From positions 1 to 37,697 of the forward strand of contig JALKBU010000477.1 in NCBI GenBank assembly GCA_023091735.1: a DNA stretch of 37,697 nucleotides, in the 5' to 3' direction. The stretch is from Trichomonas tenax. Its lineage: Eukaryota; Parabasalia; Trichomonadida; Trichomonadidae. Under the pieces are notes generated by a model, which saw only the letters and a list, made by a program, of their open reading frames with translations, was not told where the DNA came from and made no database searches. Positions within the stretch are counted from its first letter, which is position 1. Every line of letters starts with the position of its first letter. This document shows, piece by piece, positions 28,901 through 37,216 of this stretch. The position numbers and the translations under genes were made by a program.

Positions 28901-31900
28901 TAGAAGCTGCTGATCATTTTTGATTAAATATGGAAATAGAAATCTGCAAAGTGGAACACTGACTGAACAAGATCTCTTCAAGAGCCTGAAGGGATTACCT
29001 TTAGGAAGGAATTTCAGAACGAGTCCGAATGGAGACATTAAGTCGGGAACAACAACCGGTGGTAAAGAAGGCATGTATGTGAATTCAGTTTCTTCTGTCT
29101 TTCCGAGGATTTTATTGGCTTTGGAGATGGCACGTGCCGCAATTTCATAATGCCAAAGTTTCTGATCATACAGAAGTGGCCTAAGATAGTTGTTGACAAT
29201 ATGTTCAAGGATTTGTTCTGTACTATTTTTATTCACCGATATACTAGAGATATCAGAATAAGTATCGGAGTTGGTAATATAAGATAAACATCTTCCTGCT
29301 AAAATTATTATATCTTCAGGGACATCTTTCTGAAGATAGTGAACAATATTTTTGACGAATATCTTTGTTGAGATCTGCCCAATGTTCTTCTTACGAATTG
29401 TCTGTATAAGTTGCTTGAGAATGATTTTTGCCAAAATTGGAGGTGCTTGATGAAGTAGCTCTGACAAAATACACACTTTTTCATCATTCAGCCTTTGTGG
29501 ATCAATATGAATAAACTTTGATACATCAAATGGAAAATTGGATGAATGATTGAATTCATCAAATATGAAAATCTTTTCATTGCGCACATTGCTATAATCC
29601 AAGAAATTGTATAAAATCTTATGATTGATGGTAACATCTTCAGACTCAAATGTTAAAGTGACCATTATGAGAGGGTATATTATATGCAGGATTCCATCAA
29701 TACTTTCATTCCGAGGAAGTTTATATACAAATTTCACGAGGCTTGACATAAAACATTCCCAAATTCTGAAAAAGTGTATTCTTAATTCTGGGATTTCCAA
29801 AACATTCATTGTTGAATATAACAATTGCTTGGAAGTATTCCAGAATGAAGGATGAGTATCAAACTTATCATAATGCATTCTAAATATTGATAAAATTGAC
29901 TTCAGAACAGTGACTTTCATATGTGTGAAATCACTTTGTAATATATTTTGAAATGAAACTAAAGACTTGTCTAAAAGAGTTAATAAGTATGGCTTTCCTG
30001 ATCCAAAGATATCATCCAAAAAAGTCCGCATTGTTGAAATGACATGAGAGTTAAGTTCCTCAGAATACAAACTCATGAGTATATCTGATGATATCTGTGA
30101 AATAGATTCATCAATTAATGTAGATTTTGGCTTTCCAAGAAACTCGTTAAAGAATCTAAATGTATTAATATACTTTGGCATGCTATCGCCCATTAAAATT
30201 ATATGAATGATTTTTGGAATATTTGCTATTATTTGCTCCTTTGCTTTTTCACATAATTCGAGATCGTCAGTTGAACATTTGTCAACAAGTTTATTGATTT
30301 GTATTATATTATTGTCTGGGATGTAATCAGCTAACAAACCAAAAAATAGCCGTGTTACATCATTGTGATCACAAACAACTTGACAAATCTCATTAAACTT
30401 GTCTTCGTTAGTGTTATATAACTGATACAAATCTTTTGAAATCAAATGAGGATACTGATGATAGAATTCTCTTATACCTTTAAATTGAACAAGTGCAAAA
30501 TAAGCAACAGCTGAAACAAGATCGGATCCAGTTGATATTAATTCAATAATTCTCTCAAATACAAGCAACCTGTATTTTTTGTTCGAAAGGAATACATGTA
30601 TAATGTGAATGAATTTAGTGTCTTTAAATAAATCATGAAATTCATTGCCGATATATAAGGCCACATGGGTTTCATCCTTCAGAATCAAAAACGCTTGAGC
30701 AGCTAATGTACTTTGCGGATACTCTTCATCAATAGGTGATTGTATTTGTTCGGTTACACGCCTTATAATTTGGGATAAAATCTCTGTTGTTCTGATGTAT
30801 TGTGAGAAAACAACTAATAAATAATCTAATTGCTTATTGTGGTGCTTAAGTGCATAAAGACATATTTGGGGAATCAAAATTTCTTTGGCTGTTCTTTCAA
30901 GATCGGGATAAAATTCTAAGTGGAATTTAATGATGTCTTCAGTTGATAAATTTTCGACTAAGTTTATATATTCGCGCTTATCTTTGCAGATTATTATCAA
31001 ATTTTTATAGCTAAATGTTAGAATTGTTAATGCTATTTCGATATTTTTATCTATAATTGCAGTAAATTTTGAATTTGGTGAAATTAATGAAAGTTGAATA
31101 CATGATTCAATGTCCTCCGTTTCGATATATTTTTCATACTTTTTATCCATAGTGAGAAGTGCTTTCTCAATAGCAAGCCTAACTGCACGGCTATTAACCT
31201 GTCTGTAAAATTCAAGAAGCTTCGAGAAAAATGATTTCGACCTTGAAATTAAAGCTTTGCATGCCATTAGAAAGTTGGTGTCATTACAGAAATACTGGAA
31301 ATTTTCGAATATTATTGGTTCTACTAAGTTACTATTGGATAAGTCTGAATCAACAAATACTTTAATAATAGCAAAATAGTTATTGAGAAACAAAGGAGCC
31401 GTTTGCGCAATATCACGGAAATTCTTCAAAACTTGAATAATATTTTGACCAAAATTAATTTTGATTGTTTCTTGAAGCCTATAGGTCGCATTGTAAAAAC
31501 ATATGGCACATAGTTTGTCTGCATTGTTGCCTAGCTCGTTGTATGTTGAAGATTCGAATATAGAACCTCCATCAATTTTAATCTGTTGTTGAATAAAATA
31601 TATTAAACATGATATCATAATCCATGAATCTGTAGCTGACTGTGGATAAAGTAATGAAAAGCAACGCAAAATTTGAAATGTATCAAATATTGGATCGAAA
31701 GATATTAAGATCTTGGAAACTGCTGAATACATCTTATAGTCTCTCACTGTAAAGTTACATAAATACAGTTCTAAAATATCAATTATTGCAAGTTTCGCGT
31801 TTTCTGCATAAGATTTATCTAGATAATTAACATCTGATGAGCATGATGGAATAACAGTGAAATCATTTTCAACAGAGAGTATAATGTTTGTTTCTAGTGA

Positions 31901-32212
31901 AATGATATCGTTTATGTCTCGTTTCCTAATAAAATCGAAAAATACATTTAATAATTTCTTGAATTTTGCTCTGAACTCGATATAAAACTTGATGATGTAT
32001 TTCATTAGAACTACTGTTCCTTCTTCAAACCGAAATATGCTTAATCGTCGTATTGATTGTGTTGGAAATGAAGAAAAACCTAAAAAATAGCGATGTATTT
32101 CATCAATTGCTTGAGCGTCAGTTTGCAGAATGTTCGCAAAGGCATCGTTGAATGTATCGAAGAAATTGTTCAAAATTTTCAATTTTGCAAAAATTTCATC
32201 ATTTACATTCAT
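25919..32212 (-). CDS. ATR: ATR/Mec1-type phosphatidylinositol 3-kinase-related protein kinase
   Basis: 2097 residues. About 1-1200 is a helical HEAT-like solenoid and about 1250-1720 fits a FAT region. The kinase domain (about 1780-2040) has KFLSTDGKRLNFILK, KDMRKDMRVIDLL, the catalytic loop LGLGDRHLENILIN near 1945, and HIDFDSIF near 1962. The block VPETVSYRLTNCIRDGFG followed by GVDGTF matches the activation region of ATR (VPE-V-FRLT-N-G-G--G--G). The FATC end NLAKMWVGWLPYV resembles the YIGWCPFW ending of ATR. All catalytic residues are present. ATR senses RPA-coated single-stranded DNA and signals replication stress. The family's usual length is about 2400-2600 residues, so this one is compact. 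SMG1, TOR and ATM endings fit less well. Confidence 0.88.
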   Translation of the reverse strand: MNVNDEIFAKLKILNNFFDTFNDAFANILQTDAQAIDEIHRYFLGFSSFPTQSIRRLSIFRFEEGTVVLMKYIIKFYIEFRAKFKKLLNVFFDFIRKRDINDIISLETNIILSVENDFTVIPSCSSDVNYLDKSYAENAKLAIIDILELYLCNFTVRDYKMYSAVSKILISFDPIFDTFQILRCFSLLYPQSATDSWIMISCLIYFIQQQIKIDGGSIFESSTYNELGNNADKLCAICFYNATYRLQETIKINFGQNIIQVLKNFRDIAQTAPLFLNNYFAIIKVFVDSDLSNSNLVEPIIFENFQYFCNDTNFLMACKALISRSKSFFSKLLEFYRQVNSRAVRLAIEKALLTMDKKYEKYIETEDIESCIQLSLISPNSKFTAIIDKNIEIALTILTFSYKNLIIICKDKREYINLVENLSTEDIIKFHLEFYPDLERTAKEILIPQICLYALKHHNKQLDYLLVVFSQYIRTTEILSQIIRRVTEQIQSPIDEEYPQSTLAAQAFLILKDETHVALYIGNEFHDLFKDTKFIHIIHVFLSNKKYRLLVFERIIELISTGSDLVSAVAYFALVQFKGIREFYHQYPHLISKDLYQLYNTNEDKFNEICQVVCDHNDVTRLFFGLLADYIPDNNIIQINKLVDKCSTDDLELCEKAKEQIIANIPKIIHIILMGDSMPKYINTFRFFNEFLGKPKSTLIDESISQISSDILMSLYSEELNSHVISTMRTFLDDIFGSGKPYLLTLLDKSLVSFQNILQSDFTHMKVTVLKSILSIFRMHYDKFDTHPSFWNTSKQLLYSTMNVLEIPELRIHFFRIWECFMSSLVKFVYKLPRNESIDGILHIIYPLIMVTLTFESEDVTINHKILYNFLDYSNVRNEKIFIFDEFNHSSNFPFDVSKFIHIDPQRLNDEKVCILSELLHQAPPILAKIILKQLIQTIRKKNIGQISTKIFVKNIVHYLQKDVPEDIIILAGRCLSYITNSDTYSDISSISVNKNSTEQILEHIVNNYLRPLLYDQKLWHYEIAARAISKANKILGKTEETEFTYMPSLPPVVVPDLMSPFGLVLKFLPKGNPFRLLKRSCSVSVPLCRFLFPYLIKNDQQLLSELKTLITDIFQNSASLDYIEMTYFIMSIYRQLCELGINIGSGFGDIQINVDNKLVASAAIRCQKYEIALRYIHIIQDWPLDACEDIYSEIDDNDGLNYIREKVHKNVTPESVILDSNSTIQEKLTALKLMTESGNFSRALSDSFNLYRSDMQNVELCNIMSGIALRMQSWEMMQTLSRQKFIDGFEISLVRAISYFQKQEESLFVSEIEHIRKSLSCLLQDSAARSPDTIASITWRFRIVEDLYNSYVNSKDDDDTSNWMFSSSVCTDISEIATCIRCLTADIVKRGSSEKVIYKSDLFIELAKICRKNDLFMKAHFYCEKGFILSSRHIPEVNCKFVIEQAKLYLALGDYKMAHSTINDFRKFMNDIHDTELIVQFQSLQGQAMHLSQITDLNQIMQQYKKASKKHAKGSSIYYRLARLCDDLVMAKLDGISNMEQSKSRLNEKFNEVASNTSTELLNFRNNICMALENYFLAMKNKESLGKEVLPRVFYLFFDIGNIIFGKLELFQVRKNTKLYQYASLIMLSMFDIFWCYISQISPYLLSSSIVSIISRFKISKHFQPAWLQLIKTSTHRYNHQVYWFLSYLINQEREKPDPSVMDIFNCDVGREYLNGTLALKNLAQETSKVHNVKSDTSSLVPEFKKCQNSLTGTSLMLPITYCFNSKSIDLPFIMQLCDEFEVLDSAVHPMKIKFLSTDGKRLNFILKMDKDMRKDMRVIDLLTFINSVFMRDNKCKQRSFSLTTYAVICLSEQASLMEWVQDTTTFKRILDSRALQYYESQQRMWFDRNEQSKVNLIINCSKQIPHQTHSFYCKTFPNPAQWFHAQLSYIKSTAAYSMIGRILGLGDRHLENILINCKNGAVVHIDFDSIFDACKKRESVPETVSYRLTNCIRDGFGVTGVDGTFSQSCVIVHEALQAKRRSLLNILHSFVYDPLIDMTWTNPALLLDEIERRISLQTDDRNSVINTNFAVLFMNKDAMNPMNLAKMWVGWLPYV

Positions 32213-32492
32213 CCAATTTGATTTTAGAAACGAATACAGTTATCAAAGGCATGATATTGCATGGTGTAAAAAACATTAAGGAAATATTGTTGAAATTCTG
32301 TCATGTAGATAATAATTGTTGTCATGTAAAATCGATTTTTTTAATGAGGCATTATGGATAAATTGTCATGTAAATATAGAAAATAAGAATTGATAAATCT
32401 CACTTTTGGTCATTTGAACTCTAAAAAATATTATTAAAAATCCATATATTATCTAAATTCAAAACGAAAACCCCTTTACATTTTTATTTTTT
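32213..32492. other. Divergent spacer between ATR and a protein kinase
   Basis: 280 bp, A/T-rich, with start codons of divergent genes at both ends. No TCA(C/T)T initiator is adjacent to either start. CCTTTA lies 15 bp before the kinase start. Confidence 0.45.
32473..32478 (+). promoter_or_regulatory. Possible M5-type (CCTTT) start-site motif
   Basis: CCTTTA ends 14 bases before the ATG at 32493. A CCTTT motif overlapping the transcription start has been described as an Inr-independent core element in T. vaginalis. The match is short and the position is plausible. Confidence 0.3.
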
Positions 32493-33725
32493 ATGTTTGT
32501 ATCAGTTCCGAACTCGATCGGCCCATACCAATTTATTAAAAAGATTGGTGAGGGCTCTTTCGCGGAAGTTTGGAGAGCAGACCATGTGAAAACAGGCCTC
32601 GCTGTTGCGATCAAAGTGATTAATAAAGCAAAATTCAAAGAACCGAAACATCTAACGCGTTTTAACCGAGAGCTATCATTCATGAAGCAGATAGAGCATC
32701 CTCTCATCGCACAATTATATCAAGCTCTTGAAGATGAAAATAATCATTATCTAATTATGGAATACGCTGAGGGTGATAACTTACTTCAGTACATAAACAC
32801 AGACGGAAAGCTTGCTGAGCCATTAGCAAGGCAATATTTTATACAACTCGTTTCTGTTGTCGAATATTTACACAGAGAAAAAAATATCATTCACAGGGAC
32901 TTAAAAGCAGAAAACGTTCTTTTAGATAGACATTCAAATATCAGACTGATTGATTTCGGCCTCAGCAACTCATTTTCTCCTGATCACACAAATTTGGAGA
33001 CTGCATGTGGATCTCCAGGCTATTTACCTCCAGAAATGATCAAAGGACAAACACATACAACTGCAGCTGACATTTGGAGTCTTGGTGTCCTTCTTTATTG
33101 TATTGTTGTTGGACATCTCCCATTTGAAGACCCACAAATTTCGAAAATTCTCGACAAAATCGTTAACACTAATCCATTTTATCCTAGAACATTGTCTGCA
33201 GATTTATCGATGCTTCTCAAGAAGATGCTTGTCAAAGAGCCAGAAAATCGCATTACACTCGAAGAAATTAAAGCACACCCATGGTTTTCTATGGATGGAT
33301 ACAACCACGCAAACTCAAGGCTTACAAGAACTTTACCTTTAACTTCACCATGCGAATATTCGGTCATCGCAAACTTTGTTATTGATGAAAATACACTCGA
33401 AAAGATGAAGAATATAGGGTATAATGTTGACGGAATGGAAACTCGTCTGATGACTCGTGAATTCGATGAAGAGAGTGCAATTTATTTGATGATATCCAAA
33501 TCTTCGTTTACTGATAGTCTCAGGGATATTAGAGATGTAGGAATAAGATTAGATGGTAAGAGGGTTATATCATTCCTTAGGACCAGAGCACCTTCCTTTG
33601 GAAGTGCAAGTTCTTTAGCATCGCCTACAGTGTCTGAGTCAACCAAGCCACTGGTTGCTCCACGTGTATTAGTCAGACAAAAATCAGTCAAATCACAGAA
33701 TTCAAGCTTCCAATTCTTGAAATAG
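32493..33725 (+). CDS. CAMK-family (SNF1/MARK-like) serine/threonine kinase with UBA-like segment
   Basis: 410 residues. The kinase domain spans about 9-268, with the loop IGEGSFAEVW at about 15, VAIKVINK with the lysine near 38, HRDLKAENVLL near 131, DFGLSN near 152, and the activation segment CGSPGYLPPEM near 171. It ends with the subdomain XI pattern HPWFSMDGY. A segment at about 290-335 (IDENTLEKMKNIGYNVDGME plus DEESAIYLMI) resembles the UBA domain that follows the kinase domain in AMPK-related kinases. The tail is Ser-rich and short, with no KA1 domain. The activation-loop threonine of AMPK-like kinases appears as LETACGSPGY, so phosphorylation of that threonine by an upstream kinase is expected. 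The substrate is unknown. Confidence 0.92.
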   Translation: MFVSVPNSIGPYQFIKKIGEGSFAEVWRADHVKTGLAVAIKVINKAKFKEPKHLTRFNRELSFMKQIEHPLIAQLYQALEDENNHYLIMEYAEGDNLLQYINTDGKLAEPLARQYFIQLVSVVEYLHREKNIIHRDLKAENVLLDRHSNIRLIDFGLSNSFSPDHTNLETACGSPGYLPPEMIKGQTHTTAADIWSLGVLLYCIVVGHLPFEDPQISKILDKIVNTNPFYPRTLSADLSMLLKKMLVKEPENRITLEEIKAHPWFSMDGYNHANSRLTRTLPLTSPCEYSVIANFVIDENTLEKMKNIGYNVDGMETRLMTREFDEESAIYLMISKSSFTDSLRDIRDVGIRLDGKRVISFLRTRAPSFGSASSLASPTVSESTKPLVAPRVLVRQKSVKSQNSSFQFLK

Positions 33726-34575
33726 TTTTGTTTTATTTTGAATAAATTGTATTTATCTAGTTGATCAAGATCATACCATTTTTATATTGATATATTTATT
33801 CTTGCAAATTCACATAAATGAACCAGTCCATGTAATGGCTTATATTGATTATGTAATTGGTGTTATTGGTGAATGCATAGAATCTAAAAAGCCTCTGATA
33901 AATGCATATTGGTACAAAATGCAAAGGAGGATAGTTTCATTAAATCAGAAATGACATATGATATTAAAAGATGAAAGAAACCAAAATCATGAGAGAGTGT
34001 TATTCAACAGTTACGTATGTTTCTGTTGACCAGCACATATCGGTGGGAGTTGAATATAAACCTTTGTAATCAGCATCAATTAGCAAATGATGACAAAGAT
34101 GCGCGAACCTCAGAGAGTCGTAGAAAATTGAGTTAGCTCCTTAAATCCCTCAATATTGAAGATATATGAATTAAAATAGAGTCATTATTCTTAAGGTCTT
34201 CTGCGATATTTATGATTGTTAAAGTCATTTCGTAAATCCATCAGAGTTTGCAAATGGTATTTCGAGCATCGAAGCTTTCATTTTTATCGATTGGCATCTA
34301 GCTCCACTTGAATTATCAGCGCTATATTCGCATGCCATTTGAATAGCTGAGTTGACCGAATCATTAAATATTATAGAGTATCTCATCTGGAATCGATTGA
34401 TGTCTATTCTCAGGAAAAATATTTATTTTTGATGAAAAAAAAGAAGGGATTCAGCTTTTAAAGAAAAAGATGTCAGAAATATGTTTGGTATAAGGATGTT
34501 TAGGAAAAGGAAATAGTAATGAAATAATGACAATTTGAAATTTTAATTATTTAAATATCAGTAAAAAATTATTTA
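33726..34575. other. Convergent intergenic region with no gene seen
   Basis: 850 bp, A/T-rich, stops in all frames on both strands. No repeats or RNA genes were recognised. Confidence 0.45.
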
Positions 34576-35277
34576 TCATGCACGAGGAGATACAGCACGA
34601 GAGCCGTTGCCAGACGACTGAGCACCAGATTGATTTCCAGTTGTTGTATTTCCTGTTGTTGGTTTCTGAGAAGAAACTTCGCCAGTTGTTCCTGGTCCTG
34701 TTGTGTCACCACGATCGGCATCTGTGATTGGAGCTCCATCAAGAATCTGGAGCTTCTTGCAACGCCTGCACATTTCTGCGCGGTAATTTCTGTTTTTGCT
34801 GATTGTTTCTACGACTGGATTTCCGGTAAGAAGAAGATCGGAAAGATCTGGAAGCTGTTGGATATGATCTAATTCGGTTTGCTTTTCGACTTTATTATGA
34901 GCGAGATATAAAACTGTTAAACGCTTGCAGGCAGCAATGGGTCGGAGATCCTTTACTGCGTTGTAGCTCATCCACAACTGAGTGAGTGTTGCGGCCGCTT
35001 TCTCAATGCCCGTTAATTTAGTAAGAAGATTACGACCGATAGACAGAACTTCGATACGTGGTGGTAAGAACTTGATTTCCTGAATATTGTTGGTGCTGAT
35101 CATCAGCTTTTTGCAGGCAGCAAGCTGTGCCAATTTATCGGACATAACAGTGATTGGAGGATGGTTGAATTGAAGACCAACTTCGACAACATCTTCGATT
35201 GGCTCATCTGGGTGGTTCTTCTGCCATTCAGCAAGAGCTTGCGTCGCTGTGTACTGCGGTGGTTTCTTCTGTGCCAT
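34576..35277 (-). CDS. DNAL1: Outer-arm dynein light chain 1 (LC1/DNAL1), leucine-rich repeat protein
   Basis: 233 residues. The N-terminus ATQALAEWQKNHPDEPIED resembles the A--AL--WE opening of LC1. Leucine-rich repeats of the SDS22 type follow at about 55-170 (KKLMISTNNIQEIKFL, IEVLSIGRNLLTKLTGIEKA, LTQLWMSYNAVKDLRPIAAC, LTVLYLAHNKVEKQTEL, LSDLLLTGNPV), capped by CKKLQILDGAPIT. LC1 binds the microtubule-binding domain of an outer-arm heavy chain and helps control beat. The terminal 40 residues are Gly/Thr/Ser/Gln-rich low complexity, absent from most LC1s (about 190-200 residues). A CGTTATAA motif lies 10 bases upstream of the start. Confidence 0.9.
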   Translation of the reverse strand: MAQKKPPQYTATQALAEWQKNHPDEPIEDVVEVGLQFNHPPITVMSDKLAQLAACKKLMISTNNIQEIKFLPPRIEVLSIGRNLLTKLTGIEKAAATLTQLWMSYNAVKDLRPIAACKRLTVLYLAHNKVEKQTELDHIQQLPDLSDLLLTGNPVVETISKNRNYRAEMCRRCKKLQILDGAPITDADRGDTTGPGTTGEVSSQKPTTGNTTTGNQSGAQSSGNGSRAVSPRA

Positions 35278-36131
35278 TTTAAATTATTATAACGAATAAC
35301 AACCGTTTTTGTTTTCCTCTATTTTAGAATAAATTCTATGCCACCAATATGCTCACAATCACTATTTCACTTTTTACCAATAAACTATTCATCAATAATG
35401 AATATTTGAAGAATCTCTTCAGATATCAAGTGTTGAATGTCCATGAATTGCATTATACGCCTGCGTTATATTGTAATTTCCTTAGGTAACTTAGTGTTGC
35501 AACATATAAGTATCTGCGTGCATTTTGAAAAAACGTCGATATTTGATAAACAGAAATTCGAAGTGTTATTAAGTGAAATATTATAATAGTTACGAATTTG
35601 TGATGATCAGTAAAAAATATCATAGATTTAAAAATTTGACAAAGTAAAAATGTAATGTTATGATTTTCTACTTTTCCTTCTTTTAGACCATCAAAAAATG
35701 AAGGGTGTCGAAATCCAATAATGAGAGATGATTCAGAGCTCCAAATTTTGCAACCATGTAGGCACGGGGCTGTAGATTGAATCTATGTGGTTTATATGGA
35801 AATATCACACTATGACTGAGATCGCATCAGAATCGATTTCCAAAAGTAGGGTATAGCATCATCATGATATGGATATTGTATCTTCATACTTATATTAATC
35901 CAAATCATTGCCAATAATGCTATATGAACATATACAACGGATTCTAAGCGTGCTATTCGTTATTGTGATTTTGCTAAATATTTCTTATCATCTATAATGG
36001 TGTTTTAACTTGTTAAACATACATCTTATTGATAACTTAAAAATAATCAATAAATATCTATACTATTTTAGGATAAAATTAATTCCAAATGTCAACAATA
36101 TATAGATTATAGCATTTTATACGATTTAATA
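35278..36131. other. A/T-rich spacer before the right-end mobile region
   Basis: About 850 bp with no gene seen. Stops occur in all frames. From 36072 onward one plus frame is open to the element boundary at 36159 and is treated as part of the interrupted gene's neighbourhood. Confidence 0.45.
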
Positions 36132-36151
36132 ATGCAATTACCGATTTTGTT

Positions 36152-36159
36152 GCCGAGAT
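36152..36159 (+). repeat. Left copy of possible target-site duplication (GCCGAGAT)
   Basis: Eight bases directly adjoining the left inverted-repeat terminus and repeated at 36861-36868. An 8-9-bp duplication would fit Mutator-like or hAT transposition. The right copy is 16 bases beyond the alignable right terminus, which weakens the call. Confidence 0.4.
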
Positions 36160-36295
36160 TTGGCTCCACTTTTTTTCTCGTTGACCTTTTTGAGTTTTGC
36201 AATTTTTAACGAGTAACCACCCTTCCTGGACGAATCCGATGAAACATTTACGTACTTTTTGGAGGTGCTGATTCTAGTGATGCAATCTGTTTCAT
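36160..36295 (+). repeat. Left terminal inverted repeat
   Basis: Starts TTGGCTCCAC and contains CCTTTTTGAGTTTTGC (from 36185) and ACATTTACGT (from about 36244). It pairs with 36710-36844. The first 27 bases match the right end at about 19 positions; the inner blocks match better. Confidence 0.65.
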
Positions 36296-36449
36296 GATCT
36301 TAGCAAGGTATTACTTAATCATGATATGATTACAAACAGAAACCCATTACAAATCATTAATTGGCTTCTGCTATGAATCTCTTTGATAACTACAACAAAT
36401 ACATTTCAATATTATAGCGTTCGCTCGCTTATTTTTGCTAGAGTTCCCC

Positions 36450-36479
36450 TAGAAAAATAAAAAATAGAAAAGAAAAAAT
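36450..36479 (-). terminator. T-rich run, candidate Pol III terminator
   Basis: On the minus strand this stretch reads as runs of T broken by single other bases, including a run of six T starting four bases past the tRNA-like body. Runs of four or more T stop Pol III. It may also be chance in A/T-rich DNA. Confidence 0.35.
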
Positions 36480-36553
36480 ACGTTACGCGCGGGAGTCAAA
36501 CGGCATTCCTATACTCATTCATCGAGCATACCTATCGTTATGCTACCTCAAGT
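36480..36553 (-). ncRNA. Degenerate tRNA-like sequence with Pol III A and B boxes
   Basis: On the minus strand TAGCATAACGATAGG (36545-36531) matches the A box and D-arm, with a GCAT/ATGC stem. GTTTGACTCCC (36501-36491) matches the B box GTTCRANTCC with one change. The box spacing and overall length of about 74 bases are those of a tRNA. Immediately downstream, on the same strand, a T-rich run of about 30 bases would terminate Pol III. The acceptor and T stems do not pair well and no proper anticodon loop (T33) could be placed, so it is a tRNA pseudogene or tRNA-derived Pol III unit, not a functional tRNA. Confidence 0.4.
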
Positions 36554-36709
36554 TCACACAACATTTGTTCATTGGTAACATTACATATCAATTTTCGACT
36601 TTACATGACAAATATCAGATAATAAGTGTCAAAAATAGTGACTTTCTTTATTTTACATGTCAAAATTCGCTGAAATCTCATGGAGGCACGGAGATCCTCA
36701 AGTTAAATA

Positions 36710-36844
36710 GACAAGCAAATGCTATAAACATACTCAGCACCCATGAAAAGCACGTAAATGTCTTCTCAGTTTGGCTTGATAGGGGGTTTACTCGTTAAAA
36801 ATCGCAAAACTCAAAAAGGACAACGGGAGAAAAATTCAACCCAA
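36710..36844 (-). repeat. Right terminal inverted repeat
   Basis: Reverse complement of the left repeat. The outer end is CCAA at 36841-36844. An open frame in this region is a by-product of the repeat and is not treated as a gene. Confidence 0.65.
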
Positions 36845-36860
36845 GATTGCTATATAATAA

Positions 36861-36868
36861 GCCGAGAT
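36861..36868 (+). repeat. Right copy of possible target-site duplication (GCCGAGAT)
   Basis: Identical to 36152-36159. It is separated from the end of the right inverted repeat by 16 bases (36845-36860), which may be element-specific sequence or filler. Confidence 0.4.
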
Positions 36869-37216
36869 ATAAAGCAAAAAATACTTTAGAAAAAGCATTA
36901 CAATCATATGTTCCAAAACATATCAAATTTACTGATTCAAAAGGTATTTTATGGAATTATTATTATGATATATATGATATAGTAAATTATGATAAAAATA
37001 TCAAAGAAGAAAATATAGAAATAATGACAGAAAAACAAAAAAAAATTTTAGAACAAATTAGCACAAATAATTTTCAGGTAAATAATACTCAAACATTTAA
37101 AGGATTACCTTGGAAAACATTTAATAAGTTAAAAAGTTATACTCATCGTAATAATATTGATGATAAAACATTCAATAGTATGTGGATGGATATAAAACCT
37201 GTAAGAGTTAGTAATT

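Larger units (their letters stand above)
36160..36844. mobile_element. Non-autonomous element with ~135-bp terminal inverted repeats
   Basis: The left arm (36160-36295) and right arm (36710-36844) are imperfect reverse complements. The best-conserved blocks are CCTTTTTGAGTTTTGC, ATTTTTAACGAGTAA, ACATTTACGT and GGTGCTGA, in the same order and with nearly equal spacing. Both ends begin with TTGG. The interior (about 415 bp) encodes no transposase. It contains a tRNA-like sequence with a T-run on the minus strand. Long inverted repeats with a short direct repeat outside suggest a Mutator-like (MULE) non-autonomous element; MULEs are known in T. vaginalis. Family assignment is inference. Confidence 0.65.

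Noticed and set aside
36565..36798. 77-codon open frame inside the inverted-repeat element
   Set aside because: It runs into the right terminal repeat and matches no transposase; it is best explained by the repeat itself.
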